Positions 1 to 8,543 of a stretch of 64,000 bases of DNA are shown here, piece after piece (within the stretch, counting starts at the first letter, position 1; each line of letters starts with the position of its first letter). The stretch comes from Oribacterium parvum ACB1. GTDB lineage: Bacteria; Bacillota; Clostridia; Lachnospirales; Lachnospiraceae. Position numbers and translations under genes: made by a program. The notes below the pieces were generated by a model. That model searched no databases. It was not told the origin of the DNA and was given only the letters and a program-made list of their open reading frames with translations. Location of the stretch: positions 1,732,501 to 1,796,500 of the forward strand of contig NZ_KE148312.1 in the NCBI RefSeq assembly GCF_000238055.2, given 5' to 3'.

Positions 1-1
1 T

Positions 2-1804
2 ACGTTTCTGGTGAAGCCCGGCGAGCAGATTCCGGTAGACGGCATCGTTCTTTCCGGAAGAACGGCGGTAGACGAGTCGGCACTTACCGGAGAATCCATT
101 CCGGTAGATAAAGAAGAGGGAGCAAAGCTTTCTGCAGGCACTTTGAATCGTTCCGGTTTTATCACAGGAAGGGCGGTCCGTGTCGGGAAGGATACGAGCC
201 TTTCACAGATTATCGAAATGGTTTCCAATGCCGCGGCAACGAAGGCACCGATTTCCCGTATTGCGGATAAGATTTCCGCTGTTTTTGTTCCTTTTGTAAT
301 GGGAGTGGCTTTACTTACGTTCTTCATTGTGCTGGGAAGCGGAGCGGAGTTTTCTTCCGCACTTTCTCGGGGAGTGGCGGTTTTGGTTATCAGTTGTCCC
401 TGCGCTTTGGGGCTTGCAACACCGGTTGCAATCATGGTCGGAAACGGTGTTGGAGCAAAAAACGGGATTCTTTTTAAGACGGCATCTTCTCTGGAGGAAG
501 CCGGAAAGATAGAAATTCTTGCTCTCGATAAAACCGGGACACTTACGAACGGTAGCCCTATAGTGACGGACATTTCTCCTGTGAAGGAAGAAAAGAGAGA
601 GGTACTTTTGCAGCTTGCGGTCTCCATTGAAAAAAACTCCGAGCACCCGCTTGCGAAGGCGATAGAAGTCTATGGAGAGGAGCATCATATCAGTCCTTAT
701 CCGGTGGAGGATTTTCAGGCCATGACGGGACACGGTGTGTCGGCAAGCTATCAGGGAGAAAGACTTTTTGCCTGCTCTGAAGGCTATGTGCGGGAGCATT
801 TTTCTGTGGAAGAGGGATTTTTGGAAAGACTGGATTCTCTTTCCAAAGAGGGAAAGACCAATCTCTTTTTCGTAAAAGGAGAGGAAGTCTTGGGTGCCAT
901 TTCCGTAGCGGACAGCTTAAAGGAAGATGCAAAGGATGCGATAGCGGAACTGAAAAAGCAGGGTATTTTTACCGTGATGCTGACAGGAGACCGGAAGAGT
1001 ACGGCGGAAGCTATCGCAAAAGAAGCCGGCGTAGACTTGGTGGTTAGTGAAGTGCTTCCTGATGGAAAGGAAAAAGTGATTAAGAGGCTGCAGGCTTACG
1101 GAAAAGTAGCTATGGTGGGAGACGGAATCAATGATGCCGTAGCCTTAACAAGGGCGGATCTCGGTATTGCTATCGGGGCCGGAACGGATGTCGCCATCGA
1201 TGCTGCGGACATCGTGCTCATGAAGTCGAAGGTTTTGGATATTCCGAGAAGTATTCGTCTCTCTCGTGCCACGATTCGAAATATTCATGAAAATTTGTTC
1301 TGGGCCTTTTTCTACAATGTGATCTGTATTCCGCTTGCGGCAGGCTTTTACTCTGCGGTCTTCCACTGGAATTTTGAGATGAATCCGATGGTAGGGGCTC
1401 TTGCCATGAGCCTTTCTAGTGTCACGGTTTGTCTCAATGCTCTTCGACTGAATCTATTTTCCGTAAAAGAGGCTAAAGGAGACAGAAAAAGAGGAATCGG
1501 AAAAGAGAAGGAAGTAAAGCTTTTGGCGGAATTTTCCCAAAGAGGAACAGTGATAAACAATCTAAATGAAAACAAAAAACAGGAGGAAAAAAGAATGGAA
1601 AAGAAGATGAATATTACAGGAATGATGTGCGGGCATTGTGAGGCCAGAGTAAAGAAGGCACTGGAGGCCGTGGAAGGGGTGGATCATGCGGAAGTGAGCC
1701 ATGAGAGCGGGACGGCGACCGTTTTCTTAAAGAAAGAAGTGGATAATGCTACACTAAAAGCGGCAGTAGAGAAAGAGGACTACGTCGTGACAAACATAGA
1801 ATAA
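2..1804 (+). CDS. copA: Cu(+)-exporting P1B-type ATPase, 5' truncated
   Basis: ATP-driven export of Cu(I) across the membrane. The window opens inside the actuator domain, so the N-terminus lies upstream; the reading frame is open from base 2. Visible in order: the actuator motif TGES, the CPC membrane motif (SCPCALGLATP), the phosphorylation motif DKTGTLT, the HP motif (SEHPLAKA), and the hinge GDGINDAVAL, where the usual Pro is Val. The last membrane helices carry YN and an MS...NALRL pattern, as in Cu(I) pumps. After the last helix a linker of about 45 residues leads to a C-terminal heavy-metal-associated domain with MMCGHC. Most CopA proteins carry such domains at the N-terminus, so this tail is unusual. 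csoR follows 12 bases downstream. Confidence 0.93.
   Translation, partial: TFLVKPGEQIPVDGIVLSGRTAVDESALTGESIPVDKEEGAKLSAGTLNRSGFITGRAVRVGKDTSLSQIIEMVSNAAATKAPISRIADKISAVFVPFVMGVALLTFFIVLGSGAEFSSALSRGVAVLVISCPCALGLATPVAIMVGNGVGAKNGILFKTASSLEEAGKIEILALDKTGTLTNGSPIVTDISPVKEEKREVLLQLAVSIEKNSEHPLAKAIEVYGEEHHISPYPVEDFQAMTGHGVSASYQGERLFACSEGYVREHFSVEEGFLERLDSLSKEGKTNLFFVKGEEVLGAISVADSLKEDAKDAIAELKKQGIFTVMLTGDRKSTAEAIAKEAGVDLVVSEVLPDGKEKVIKRLQAYGKVAMVGDGINDAVALTRADLGIAIGAGTDVAIDAADIVLMKSKVLDIPRSIRLSRATIRNIHENLFWAFFYNVICIPLAAGFYSAVFHWNFEMNPMVGALAMSLSSVTVCLNALRLNLFSVKEAKGDRKRGIGKEKEVKLLAEFSQRGTVINNLNENKKQEEKRMEKKMNITGMMCGHCEARVKKALEAVEGVDHAEVSHESGTATVFLKKEVDNATLKAAVEKEDYVVTNIE
1581..1586 (+). promoter_or_regulatory. 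internal ribosome binding site in copA
   Basis: A perfect AGGAGG inside the copA frame, 8 bases before an in-frame ATG. It falls in a poorly conserved linker between the last membrane helix and the metal-binding domain, so it is unlikely to be kept for its amino acids alone. Confidence 0.6.
1595..1804 (+). CDS. copZ: CopZ-like copper chaperone, in-frame internal start inside copA
   Basis: An ATG at 1595 lies in the same frame as copA and is preceded by AGGAGG at 1581-1586 with an 8-base spacing, the best ribosome binding site in this area. Starting there gives 69 residues, a single heavy-metal-associated domain with GMMCGHC near the N-terminus, the normal length and form of a free CopZ chaperone. 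No stop codon separates it from copA. The sequence therefore supports either a fused C-terminal metal-binding domain, a separately translated chaperone, or both. That a free protein is made is inference. Confidence 0.6.
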   Translation: MEKKMNITGMMCGHCEARVKKALEAVEGVDHAEVSHESGTATVFLKKEVDNATLKAAVEKEDYVVTNIE

Positions 1805-1816
1805 GACAGGTGCTTC

Positions 1817-2119
1817 ATGGAAAAATGTCACTGTGCCGAAAGAAAAAAACTGCATCCTCGGGATGAAGCGGAGAAAAAGGCTTTAATCTCTCGTCTAAAC
1901 CGCATGGAAGGCCAGATTAAGGGGATTCGGAATATGCTCCTTGAAGATCGCTACTGCGTGGATATTATTACGCAGGTCAGTTCCGTATCTTCCGCACTAA
2001 AGGCCTTCAGTAAGGAACTGTTACAGAGGCACATTGCTTCCTGTGTGGTGGAAGAAATACAGGGCGGAAAAGAAGATGCAGTAGAGGAGCTTTGCGAACT
2101 GATTAAGAAGATTATGTAG
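1817..2119 (+). CDS. csoR: CsoR-family copper-sensing repressor
   Basis: A 100-residue all-helical metal-sensing repressor (DUF156 family) that releases operator DNA when Cu(I) binds. The signature Cys-His-Cys ligand set is visible: Cys in RYCVDI and the HxxxC pair in RHIASC. The N-terminal extension MEKCHCAERKK adds a CxC that could also bind metal. It follows copA by 12 bases, so it is probably co-transcribed and controls the copper operon whose start lies outside the window. A nickel or sulfur-responsive member of the family is less likely given the neighbour and the ligand pattern. Confidence 0.9.
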   Translation: MEKCHCAERKKLHPRDEAEKKALISRLNRMEGQIKGIRNMLLEDRYCVDIITQVSSVSSALKAFSKELLQRHIASCVVEEIQGGKEDAVEELCELIKKIM

Positions 2120-2260
2120 CTTTAAGATAAGCTTTTCTCTTTAAGCAAGTACTTAAAAAATTCAAATTCTAAAGAACCCCCAAATTCTAAAGACAATCCT
2201 CTATTTCTAAAAGAAAAGAAAAAGAGAATTATTCTTGAAGATTTTCATACTTTAAACACA

Positions 2261-2297
2261 AAAGGACTCTATACTGCCCCGCATAGAGTCCTTTTTA
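2261..2297 (+). terminator. intrinsic terminator after csoR
   Basis: Perfect 12-bp stem (2261-2272 with 2283-2294) around a 10-base loop, followed by a short T run. It ends the copper operon. The AT-rich stretch before it (2120-2260) holds no gene; it has two copies of AAATTCTAAAGA, for which I see no function. Confidence 0.85.
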
Positions 2298-2298
2298 T

Positions 2299-2304
2299 TA
2301 TAAT
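2299..2304 (+). promoter_or_regulatory. possible -10 element for ftsH
   Basis: A consensus TATAAT sits directly after the csoR terminator T run, about 70 bases before the ftsH start. No convincing -35 is found at 16-18 bases upstream, because that position falls in the terminator loop. Weak call. Confidence 0.3.
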
Positions 2305-2372
2305 AAGCGGTACAGAAGATAGAGCGCTTTTTCGAATAGATGGACAGGTTAAAACAGCAAGGAGAGAAGCGT

Positions 2373-4334
2373 ATGGATAATAAAAATTCATTTCCGAATT
2401 TCGATGATTTTTTTCCGGATAGGAATAATCGAAATCAACAGGGTGACGGGAATAGGCCGAGACCCTTCCTATTCTATATTTTTGTTGCATTGATTATTAC
2501 TCTGCTCTTAAACAGCTTTGTTTTTCCGGCGATTAAGCAGGCGCGGATAGAGAGCAGTACTTATTCCGACTTTCAAAAGGCGGTAGAGGATAAGGAAGTC
2601 AAGGCGGTAGAGCTGGGACAGGACAGCATCAAGTACGAAGTGGAAAAGGATGGAAAAACGACCATCTATAGTACTACAAGAATCAAGAATGAATTTACGG
2701 AGGCCCAAGTTTTAAGCGAGCTTACAGCGCAGGGAGTAAAGTACAATGAGACTCTTCCTGTGGAAAATAATTTCCTTTTGAATTTTATCTTTTCCTGGAT
2801 TGTTCCTTTACTTCTTTTCATGGCAGTTGGAAATTGGCTCTCTAAGCGCATGACTTCTGCGATGGGCGGCATGGGAGGCGGCGGAGGCTTCGGTCTTGGC
2901 GGCTTCGGAAAGTCCAATGCAAGAGAGTATGAGAAGAAAGATGACAGTATTCGTTTTAAGGACGTAGCCGGAGAGGACGAGGCGAAGGAGCTTCTTACCG
3001 AGATGGTGGATTATTTAAACAATCCGGACAAATATTCGAAAATCGGTGCGAAGATTCCAAAGGGTGCTCTCCTCGTAGGCCCTCCCGGAACCGGTAAGAC
3101 CATGCTTGCGAAGGCCGTGGCCGGAGAGGCGGGGGTTCCCTTCTTCTCCATTTCCGGTTCGGAATTCGTGGAGATGTTTGTCGGTATGGGTGCAGCAAAG
3201 GTGCGAGATCTCTTTGATCAGGCAAAGAAGAAGTCTCCCTGTATCATTTTCATTGACGAGATTGATGCCATCGGTAAGAAGAGAGGCGCAGGAGGTTTAG
3301 GTGGAAACGACGAAAGAGAACAGACCTTAAACCAGCTTCTTACGGAGATGGACGGCTTTGACAGCTCGAAGGCGATTATTCTTCTCGCGGCAACCAACCA
3401 GCCTGACCAGTTGGATCCGGCGCTGCTTCGTCCGGGGCGTTTTGACAGAAGAGTTCCGGTAGAGCTTCCGGATTTCCAAGGAAGAGTGGATATTCTAAAG
3501 GTACATGCAAAGAAGATTAAGATGTCCGACAATGTGAATCTGGAGGCTATTGCAAAGGCCGCTCCGGGAGCATCCGGTGCGGAGCTTGCCAATATCATTA
3601 ACGAGGCCGCTCTTCGTGCCGTTCGTGCCGGAAGAGAAAGAGTGATTCAGTCTGATCTCGAAGAATCTATAGAAGTGGTTATTGCGGGTTACCAGAAGAA
3701 AAATAAGGTGATGACGGAGAAGGAAAAGCTGATTGTAGCTTATCACGAGGTGGGACACGCCTTGGTTGCGGCCATGCAGAAGGATTCCGCCCCCGTTCAT
3801 AAGATTACCATTATTCCGAGAACTTCGGGTGCCTTAGGCTATACCATGCAGGTGGAGGAAGAGGGAAACCATTATCTTTATTCCAAGGAAGAGCTGGAAA
3901 ATGAAATTGCAACGCTGACCGGCGGAAGATGTGCGGAAGAGCTCATTTTCCATACCTGCACCACCGGAGCTTCAAACGATATCGAGCGCGCTACGAAGTC
4001 CGCAAGAGCAATGATTACCCGCTACGGTATGGCAGACAGCATCGGTATGGTGGCGATGGAACAGTTACACAACCAGTATCTTGGAGGAGATGCGACACTG
4101 ACCGTTTCTCCGGAAACGCAGACGAAGATAGACGAAATGGTTGTAGCACTCGTGAAGAAGCAGCATGATAAGGCATATAAGATTTTGGAAGACAATATCA
4201 CGAAGCTGCATGAAATTACGAAGTTCCTCTATGAGAAGGAGACCATTTCCGGAGAGGAATTTATGGAGATTCTAAACCGAAAGGAAGTTGATCCTTCTGT
4301 AGTGGCAAGAGAAGAGAAGGATACTTTGTTATAA
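2373..4334 (+). CDS. ftsH: ATP-dependent zinc metalloprotease FtsH
   Basis: Membrane-bound AAA+ protease that degrades misfolded and regulatory proteins. 653 residues from the ATG at 2373, chosen because AAGGAG lies 8 bases upstream; an earlier in-frame ATG at 2340 has no such site. Two membrane helices flank a small extracytoplasmic domain (about residues 32-55 and 125-147). A Gly-rich linker follows, then Walker A GPPGTGKT (236-243), Walker B FIDEID (293-298), the second-region-of-homology arginines, and the zinc motif HEVGH (458-462). Length and order match the family. It has its own terminators on both sides and appears to be a single-gene unit. Confidence 0.97.
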   Translation: MDNKNSFPNFDDFFPDRNNRNQQGDGNRPRPFLFYIFVALIITLLLNSFVFPAIKQARIESSTYSDFQKAVEDKEVKAVELGQDSIKYEVEKDGKTTIYSTTRIKNEFTEAQVLSELTAQGVKYNETLPVENNFLLNFIFSWIVPLLLFMAVGNWLSKRMTSAMGGMGGGGGFGLGGFGKSNAREYEKKDDSIRFKDVAGEDEAKELLTEMVDYLNNPDKYSKIGAKIPKGALLVGPPGTGKTMLAKAVAGEAGVPFFSISGSEFVEMFVGMGAAKVRDLFDQAKKKSPCIIFIDEIDAIGKKRGAGGLGGNDEREQTLNQLLTEMDGFDSSKAIILLAATNQPDQLDPALLRPGRFDRRVPVELPDFQGRVDILKVHAKKIKMSDNVNLEAIAKAAPGASGAELANIINEAALRAVRAGRERVIQSDLEESIEVVIAGYQKKNKVMTEKEKLIVAYHEVGHALVAAMQKDSAPVHKITIIPRTSGALGYTMQVEEEGNHYLYSKEELENEIATLTGGRCAEELIFHTCTTGASNDIERATKSARAMITRYGMADSIGMVAMEQLHNQYLGGDATLTVSPETQTKIDEMVVALVKKQHDKAYKILEDNITKLHEITKFLYEKETISGEEFMEILNRKEVDPSVVAREEKDTLL

Positions 4335-4361
4335 AAGTTTTGTATACGCTTTTGCTCAGTG

Positions 4362-4446
4362 AAAAGAGTTACGAGAGAGTATTTCCGATTTTTATCTTTG
4401 TAAAAATCAGATTTAATGAGTTTCTTGTAACTCTTTTTTATTTTTT
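4362..4446 (+). terminator. terminator after ftsH
   Basis: An outer 11-bp stem (4362-4372 with 4427-4437) ends in a T-rich run. Inside it is a second hairpin, GATTTTTA with TAAAAATC (4387-4394 and 4401-4408). A small 6-bp hairpin (4462-4467 with 4474-4479) follows. The rest of the gap to fbp (4480-4603) shows no clear promoter. Confidence 0.7.
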
Positions 4447-4603
4447 GTAAAAGAAAATTATATCCTCTTTTTTGAGGATTTGTGCTAAAGTGGCAGTAAG
4501 ATGAAAAAGCGTTAAAAATTGAATAATACGATATAGGGAATAAGATTTGCGTATTCAGAAGTGAAAGCTTTGAGGAAATTTCATAGAAAATCGGGGAGAG
4601 AGT

Positions 4604-6550
4604 ATGAAAAGAGACCTGGATTATCTTCGTTTGCTTGCGAAGTCCTTTCCGACTGCCAATCAGGCGGCAGCTGAAATCATCAATTTGAAGGCAATATGTG
4701 CCCTGCCTAAAGGAACGGAGTATTTCTTTTCCGATCTGCACGGAGAAAGTGAAGCCTTCATTTTTCTTATGCGTTCTGCGTCCGGCGTGATTCGTTCCAA
4801 GATTGAAGAGATTTTTTCTCATTTTCTTTCGGAGGATGAGCAGCTTCGCTTGGCTAATTTAATCTATTATCCCAGAGAAACTTTTTTAGATAAGGGAAAT
4901 ACCTTTTTGGAAGACAAGGAGTGGCAGAAAATTACCATTCATCGCTTGGTTGCACTTTGCTTAAAGATTGCCTCAAAGTACACAAGATCCAAGGTCAGGA
5001 AGAAACTCCCGAAGGATTTTGCTTATGCCATTGATGAGCTTTTGCATGATGAAGAGGAGGATACAAAGCTATATCACAGAGAAATATTGCAGGGGATTTT
5101 AGATGTGGAACGAGGCAGGGAGTTTATCATTGCCCTTTGCGAGCTGATTCAAAATTTGAGTATAGACAGTCTCCACATTATTGGGGATATTTTTGATAGA
5201 GGACCGCATCCGGACAGTATTATGGAAGAGTTAATGTGCTTTCATGATGTTGATATTCAGTGGGGGAACCATGATGTGGACTGGATGGGCGCTTTTGCGG
5301 GAAATCCTGCCTGCATTGCCAATGTTCTTCGCATTGCCACATCTTACAACAGTTTTGATGTCCTGGAAGACGGCTACGGCATCAATCTTCGTCCTCTATC
5401 CATGTTTGCTCAGGAAGTGTATGGAAATGATCCTTGTAGCTCATTTTATCCGCATCTTTGGGATAAGAATATTGCGGATTCGGTAGAGCCGGAGCTTGCT
5501 GCGAAGATGTGTAAGACCATCAGTGTGATCATGTGGAAGGAAGAGGGGCAGCTCATTCAAAGGCATCCGGAGTATGGTCTTACGCATAGGATGCTCCTTC
5601 ATAAAATCAATCCCGAAAAAGGAGAGATTGAATTGGAGGGAAAGATTTATCCTTTAAAGGATTGTCATTTTCCGACAATCAATTGGGCGGATCCTTATGT
5701 TTTATCGGAAAAAGAGCAGGAGCTTATGGATACGCTTGTTTACAGTTTTACACATTCCAAGATGCTGAAAAAGCATATTGATTTTTTCTTTACCCATGGT
5801 TCCATGTATAAGATTGTGAATCACAATATTTTATATCATGGCTGTATTCCGATGACGGAGGAGGGGGAGTTTTTATCGATTTCCACAAGAGACGGGGAAG
5901 TTTCGGGAAAGCGTCTTATGGATTACTGTGAACAGAAGTGCATCGAAGCTTATTTTATGAATAGGGAAATGGATCCGAACGGGAAGCTCTATGCCACGGA
6001 CTTTTTCTGGTATCTTTGGTGCGGTCCGAAGTCCCCTCTTTTCGGTAAAGATAAGATGTGTACCTTTGAACACTGTCTCATTGAAGATCCGGAAACCCAT
6101 AAGGAAAGCTACAATGCGTATTATAAGTGGATTGAAAAGGAAAGCTATGTAGATAAAATTATCGAGGAATTTCGTGAAAATCCGGAGCTTTCCCATATTA
6201 TTAACGGCCATGTTCCTGTGAAGAGTAAGAAAGGCGAGAGCCCGATCAAGGCTTCCGGAAAACTTTTTATTATAGATGGCGGGATTTCCAAGGCCTATCA
6301 TTCTAAAACCGGTATTGCCGGCTACACTTTGATTTATGATTCGAAGCACTTGTCTTTGGCGGAACACAAAGATTTTCATAAGGGGGAAGAAAATACACCG
6401 GATATACGGGTGGTAGAAAGGATGAAAGGTAGAATTCGGATTGGAGAAACCGATAAGGGGGTAGAACTTCGACAGCAGATGGAAGATCTTTGGGAGCTGT
6501 TGGAGGCTTATGGAAATGGAGAACTGAAGGAGCAGTATAGCGGAAAATAA
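4604..6550 (+). CDS. fbp: fructose-1,6-bisphosphatase class 3
   Basis: Hydrolyses fructose-1,6-bisphosphate to fructose-6-phosphate in gluconeogenesis. At 648 residues it has the length of the Firmicute class 3 (FBPase_2) enzymes, which are unrelated to the class 1 fold and use a metallophosphoesterase core. The core motifs are visible: SDLHGE near residue 43, GDIFDRGPHPD near 195, GNHDVDWMGA near 221, and a late GHVPVK / DGGISKAYH block. The start follows GGGGAGAG about 6 bases upstream. Single-gene unit. Confidence 0.95.
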   Translation: MKRDLDYLRLLAKSFPTANQAAAEIINLKAICALPKGTEYFFSDLHGESEAFIFLMRSASGVIRSKIEEIFSHFLSEDEQLRLANLIYYPRETFLDKGNTFLEDKEWQKITIHRLVALCLKIASKYTRSKVRKKLPKDFAYAIDELLHDEEEDTKLYHREILQGILDVERGREFIIALCELIQNLSIDSLHIIGDIFDRGPHPDSIMEELMCFHDVDIQWGNHDVDWMGAFAGNPACIANVLRIATSYNSFDVLEDGYGINLRPLSMFAQEVYGNDPCSSFYPHLWDKNIADSVEPELAAKMCKTISVIMWKEEGQLIQRHPEYGLTHRMLLHKINPEKGEIELEGKIYPLKDCHFPTINWADPYVLSEKEQELMDTLVYSFTHSKMLKKHIDFFFTHGSMYKIVNHNILYHGCIPMTEEGEFLSISTRDGEVSGKRLMDYCEQKCIEAYFMNREMDPNGKLYATDFFWYLWCGPKSPLFGKDKMCTFEHCLIEDPETHKESYNAYYKWIEKESYVDKIIEEFRENPELSHIINGHVPVKSKKGESPIKASGKLFIIDGGISKAYHSKTGIAGYTLIYDSKHLSLAEHKDFHKGEENTPDIRVVERMKGRIRIGETDKGVELRQQMEDLWELLEAYGNGELKEQYSGK

Positions 6551-6671
6551 AATGTTTTATTCATTGGAGGACAAATCGAAAGAGCTAGAGGTGAAATAAG
6601 AAAAGAATAAAAAAATGAATATAAATTATACAAAGAATAAATCATAAACTTCATTGCAAAAGGGAATCTTC

Positions 6672-6719
6672 TTGACGCACTATAAATAGAGGTATAGTAT
6701 TTAGTTAGCATAAGCTAAC
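6672..6719 (+). promoter_or_regulatory. promoter with DtxR/IdeR-like operator before the ABC pair
   Basis: A -35-like TTGACG (6672-6677) and a -10-like TAGTAT (6695-6700) are 17 bases apart. Just downstream is a perfect inverted repeat, GTTAGC / GCTAAC (6704-6709 and 6714-6719), within TTAGTTAGC..GCTAACC. This resembles the TTAGGTTAG..CTAACCTAA operators of the DtxR/IdeR iron-dependent repressors. It covers the expected transcription start, where a repressor would block. The regulator itself is not in the window. The rest of the gap (6551-6671) is AT-rich with nothing recognisable. Confidence 0.55.
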
Positions 6720-6734
6720 CATCAAGGAGGCAGT

Positions 6735-8543
6735 ATGAATGGAGAAATGATAGAAGAGGGAAAAAATAAATGGAACAATTCTCGTCCTACGGAAAATCCC
6801 CGTCATGATGGAAAAGCACCTTCTCCGATTCTTTGGGCCCTGTCTCAGACGGGCTCTCACAAGAGGGAATATGTAAAAAGCGTACTTTTCGCCATCATCG
6901 GGGTGGCTTTTTCCCTTGCCCCGTATTTTGTTATGGTAGAAATTGTAGACGGCCTGATGAGTGGCAACCGGGACTTCTCCTTCTACCTTGGGAAATGTCT
7001 TATTACAGCGCTCCTTTGGATAGGGAGAGTCCTTTTTCATTCCCTTTCTACAGGAAAAAGCCATGCGGCGACCTTTGCGGTTCTCGGGGAGATTCGAAAA
7101 CGTTGCACGGAAAAGCTCCTCCGTATGCCCCTAGGTGCCGTGCAGGAGCAAAGTTCCGGAGCCTTAAAAAGCACGATCATCGAGCGGATTGACAGTATGG
7201 AGACCACGCTCGCGCATATTGTGCCGGAATTCACAGCGAACCTTCTGATTCCCCTTTGTATTCTCCTCTATATTTTTAGTCTGGATTGGAGAATGGGACT
7301 TGCCGAGCTTCTTACTCTTCCTATCGGACTCGTAAGCTTTGCCGTCATGATGGGTGGCAGTCAGAAGTTTTATGAGCATGCCGTAGAATCCACGAAAACC
7401 TTGAACAATACCTCCGTGGAATATATCGGAGGGATTCAGGTCATCAAAGTCTTTGGAAAAACAAAGTCCAGTTACGCACGCTTTGTAAAGGACGCTTATG
7501 AAGCGGCAAACAGCTACATTTCTTGGATGCGATACTATATTCTCCCTATGACCTTTTCTCTTGCCGTCATGCCGGCAACCCTCCTCCCCGTTCTTCCGAT
7601 TGGGGGAATTTTGGTTCGTAGCGGAACGCTTAGCAGCAATCACTTTGTGATGATTCTCATTCTTTCCGTAGGACTTGTTACCCCTCTTATCACTTTGATG
7701 AGCTATGGCGATGATTTCCAAACCATGGGAACCATTATGGGCGAGGTAAGAGCTCTTCTGAATGCCCCGGAAATGGAGCGCCCGAAAGAGGGAGATTCTC
7801 CGGAGAAAAACGACCTGGCGCTTCGCGATGTCCATTTTTCCTACAAAGAAAAAGAGGTATTGCACGGCATTTCCATGGAGATTCCGGAAGGAAGCTTCGT
7901 TGCCCTGGTTGGCCCGAGCGGTAGCGGAAAGAGCACGATTGCAAGGCTGATTGCCTCGCTTTGGGATGTAGAGAAAGGCGATATTTTCCTGGGAGGAAAG
8001 GATATCCGGGAGATTCCGCAGGAACTCTACTCTGAAAAGTTCGCCTTCGTCTCTCAGGATAACTTTCTGTTTAATAGGAGCGTGCGGGAAAATATCCGAC
8101 TGGGAAATCCCGCCGCAACGGACAGTGAGGTGGAAGAAGTTGCGAGGAAGGCCGGCTGCCATGATTTTATCCTCTCTCTGGAGAAGGGCTATGATACGCT
8201 CGTAGGAAACGCAGGCGGCCATCTTTCGGGCGGCGAGCGCCAGAGAATTTCCATAGCAAGAGCCATGTTAAAAGCCGCTCCCATTGTGATTCTTGACGAG
8301 GCGACCGCCTATACCGACCCGGAAAATGAAGCCCTGATTCAGCGTTCTGTCTCCAAGCTCACCGAGGGAAAGACCTTGATTGTCATTGCGCACCGCCTAA
8401 GCACCATCGTTGATGCAGATAAAATCTTCGTTATAGAGGACGGAAGAATCAATGACTCCGGAACCCATGAAGAACTCTTATCTCGAGGAGGACTGTACAG
8501 CGCGATGTGGAAAGCGCATGAGGAGGTGAAGGACAATGCTTAG
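6735..8543 (+). CDS. ABC exporter, fused permease/ATPase, first half (YbtP/IrtA-like)
   Basis: 602 residues: an N-terminal membrane domain of about six helices (roughly 50-330), then an ATPase with Walker A GPSGSGKST (about 393), Q-loop SQDN, signature LSGGE and Walker B VILDEAT. ATG with AAGGAGG 5 bases upstream. It overlaps the second transporter gene by 8 bases, so the two probably form a heterodimer. The sequence type and the iron-box-like upstream site suggest the siderophore or metallophore transporter group (YbtPQ/IrtAB), but substrate cannot be read from sequence. It is not a cydDC pair by context, since no cydAB is present. Confidence 0.85.
   Translation: MNGEMIEEGKNKWNNSRPTENPRHDGKAPSPILWALSQTGSHKREYVKSVLFAIIGVAFSLAPYFVMVEIVDGLMSGNRDFSFYLGKCLITALLWIGRVLFHSLSTGKSHAATFAVLGEIRKRCTEKLLRMPLGAVQEQSSGALKSTIIERIDSMETTLAHIVPEFTANLLIPLCILLYIFSLDWRMGLAELLTLPIGLVSFAVMMGGSQKFYEHAVESTKTLNNTSVEYIGGIQVIKVFGKTKSSYARFVKDAYEAANSYISWMRYYILPMTFSLAVMPATLLPVLPIGGILVRSGTLSSNHFVMILILSVGLVTPLITLMSYGDDFQTMGTIMGEVRALLNAPEMERPKEGDSPEKNDLALRDVHFSYKEKEVLHGISMEIPEGSFVALVGPSGSGKSTIARLIASLWDVEKGDIFLGGKDIREIPQELYSEKFAFVSQDNFLFNRSVRENIRLGNPAATDSEVEEVARKAGCHDFILSLEKGYDTLVGNAGGHLSGGERQRISIARAMLKAAPIVILDEATAYTDPENEALIQRSVSKLTEGKTLIVIAHRLSTIVDADKIFVIEDGRINDSGTHEELLSRGGLYSAMWKAHEEVKDNA

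Noticed and set aside
7164-8222. Open frame of 352 codons on the minus strand opposite the first ABC exporter gene
   Set aside because: It overlaps a clear conserved gene in full, shows no domain, and has no fitting start region; it is a shadow of codon bias.
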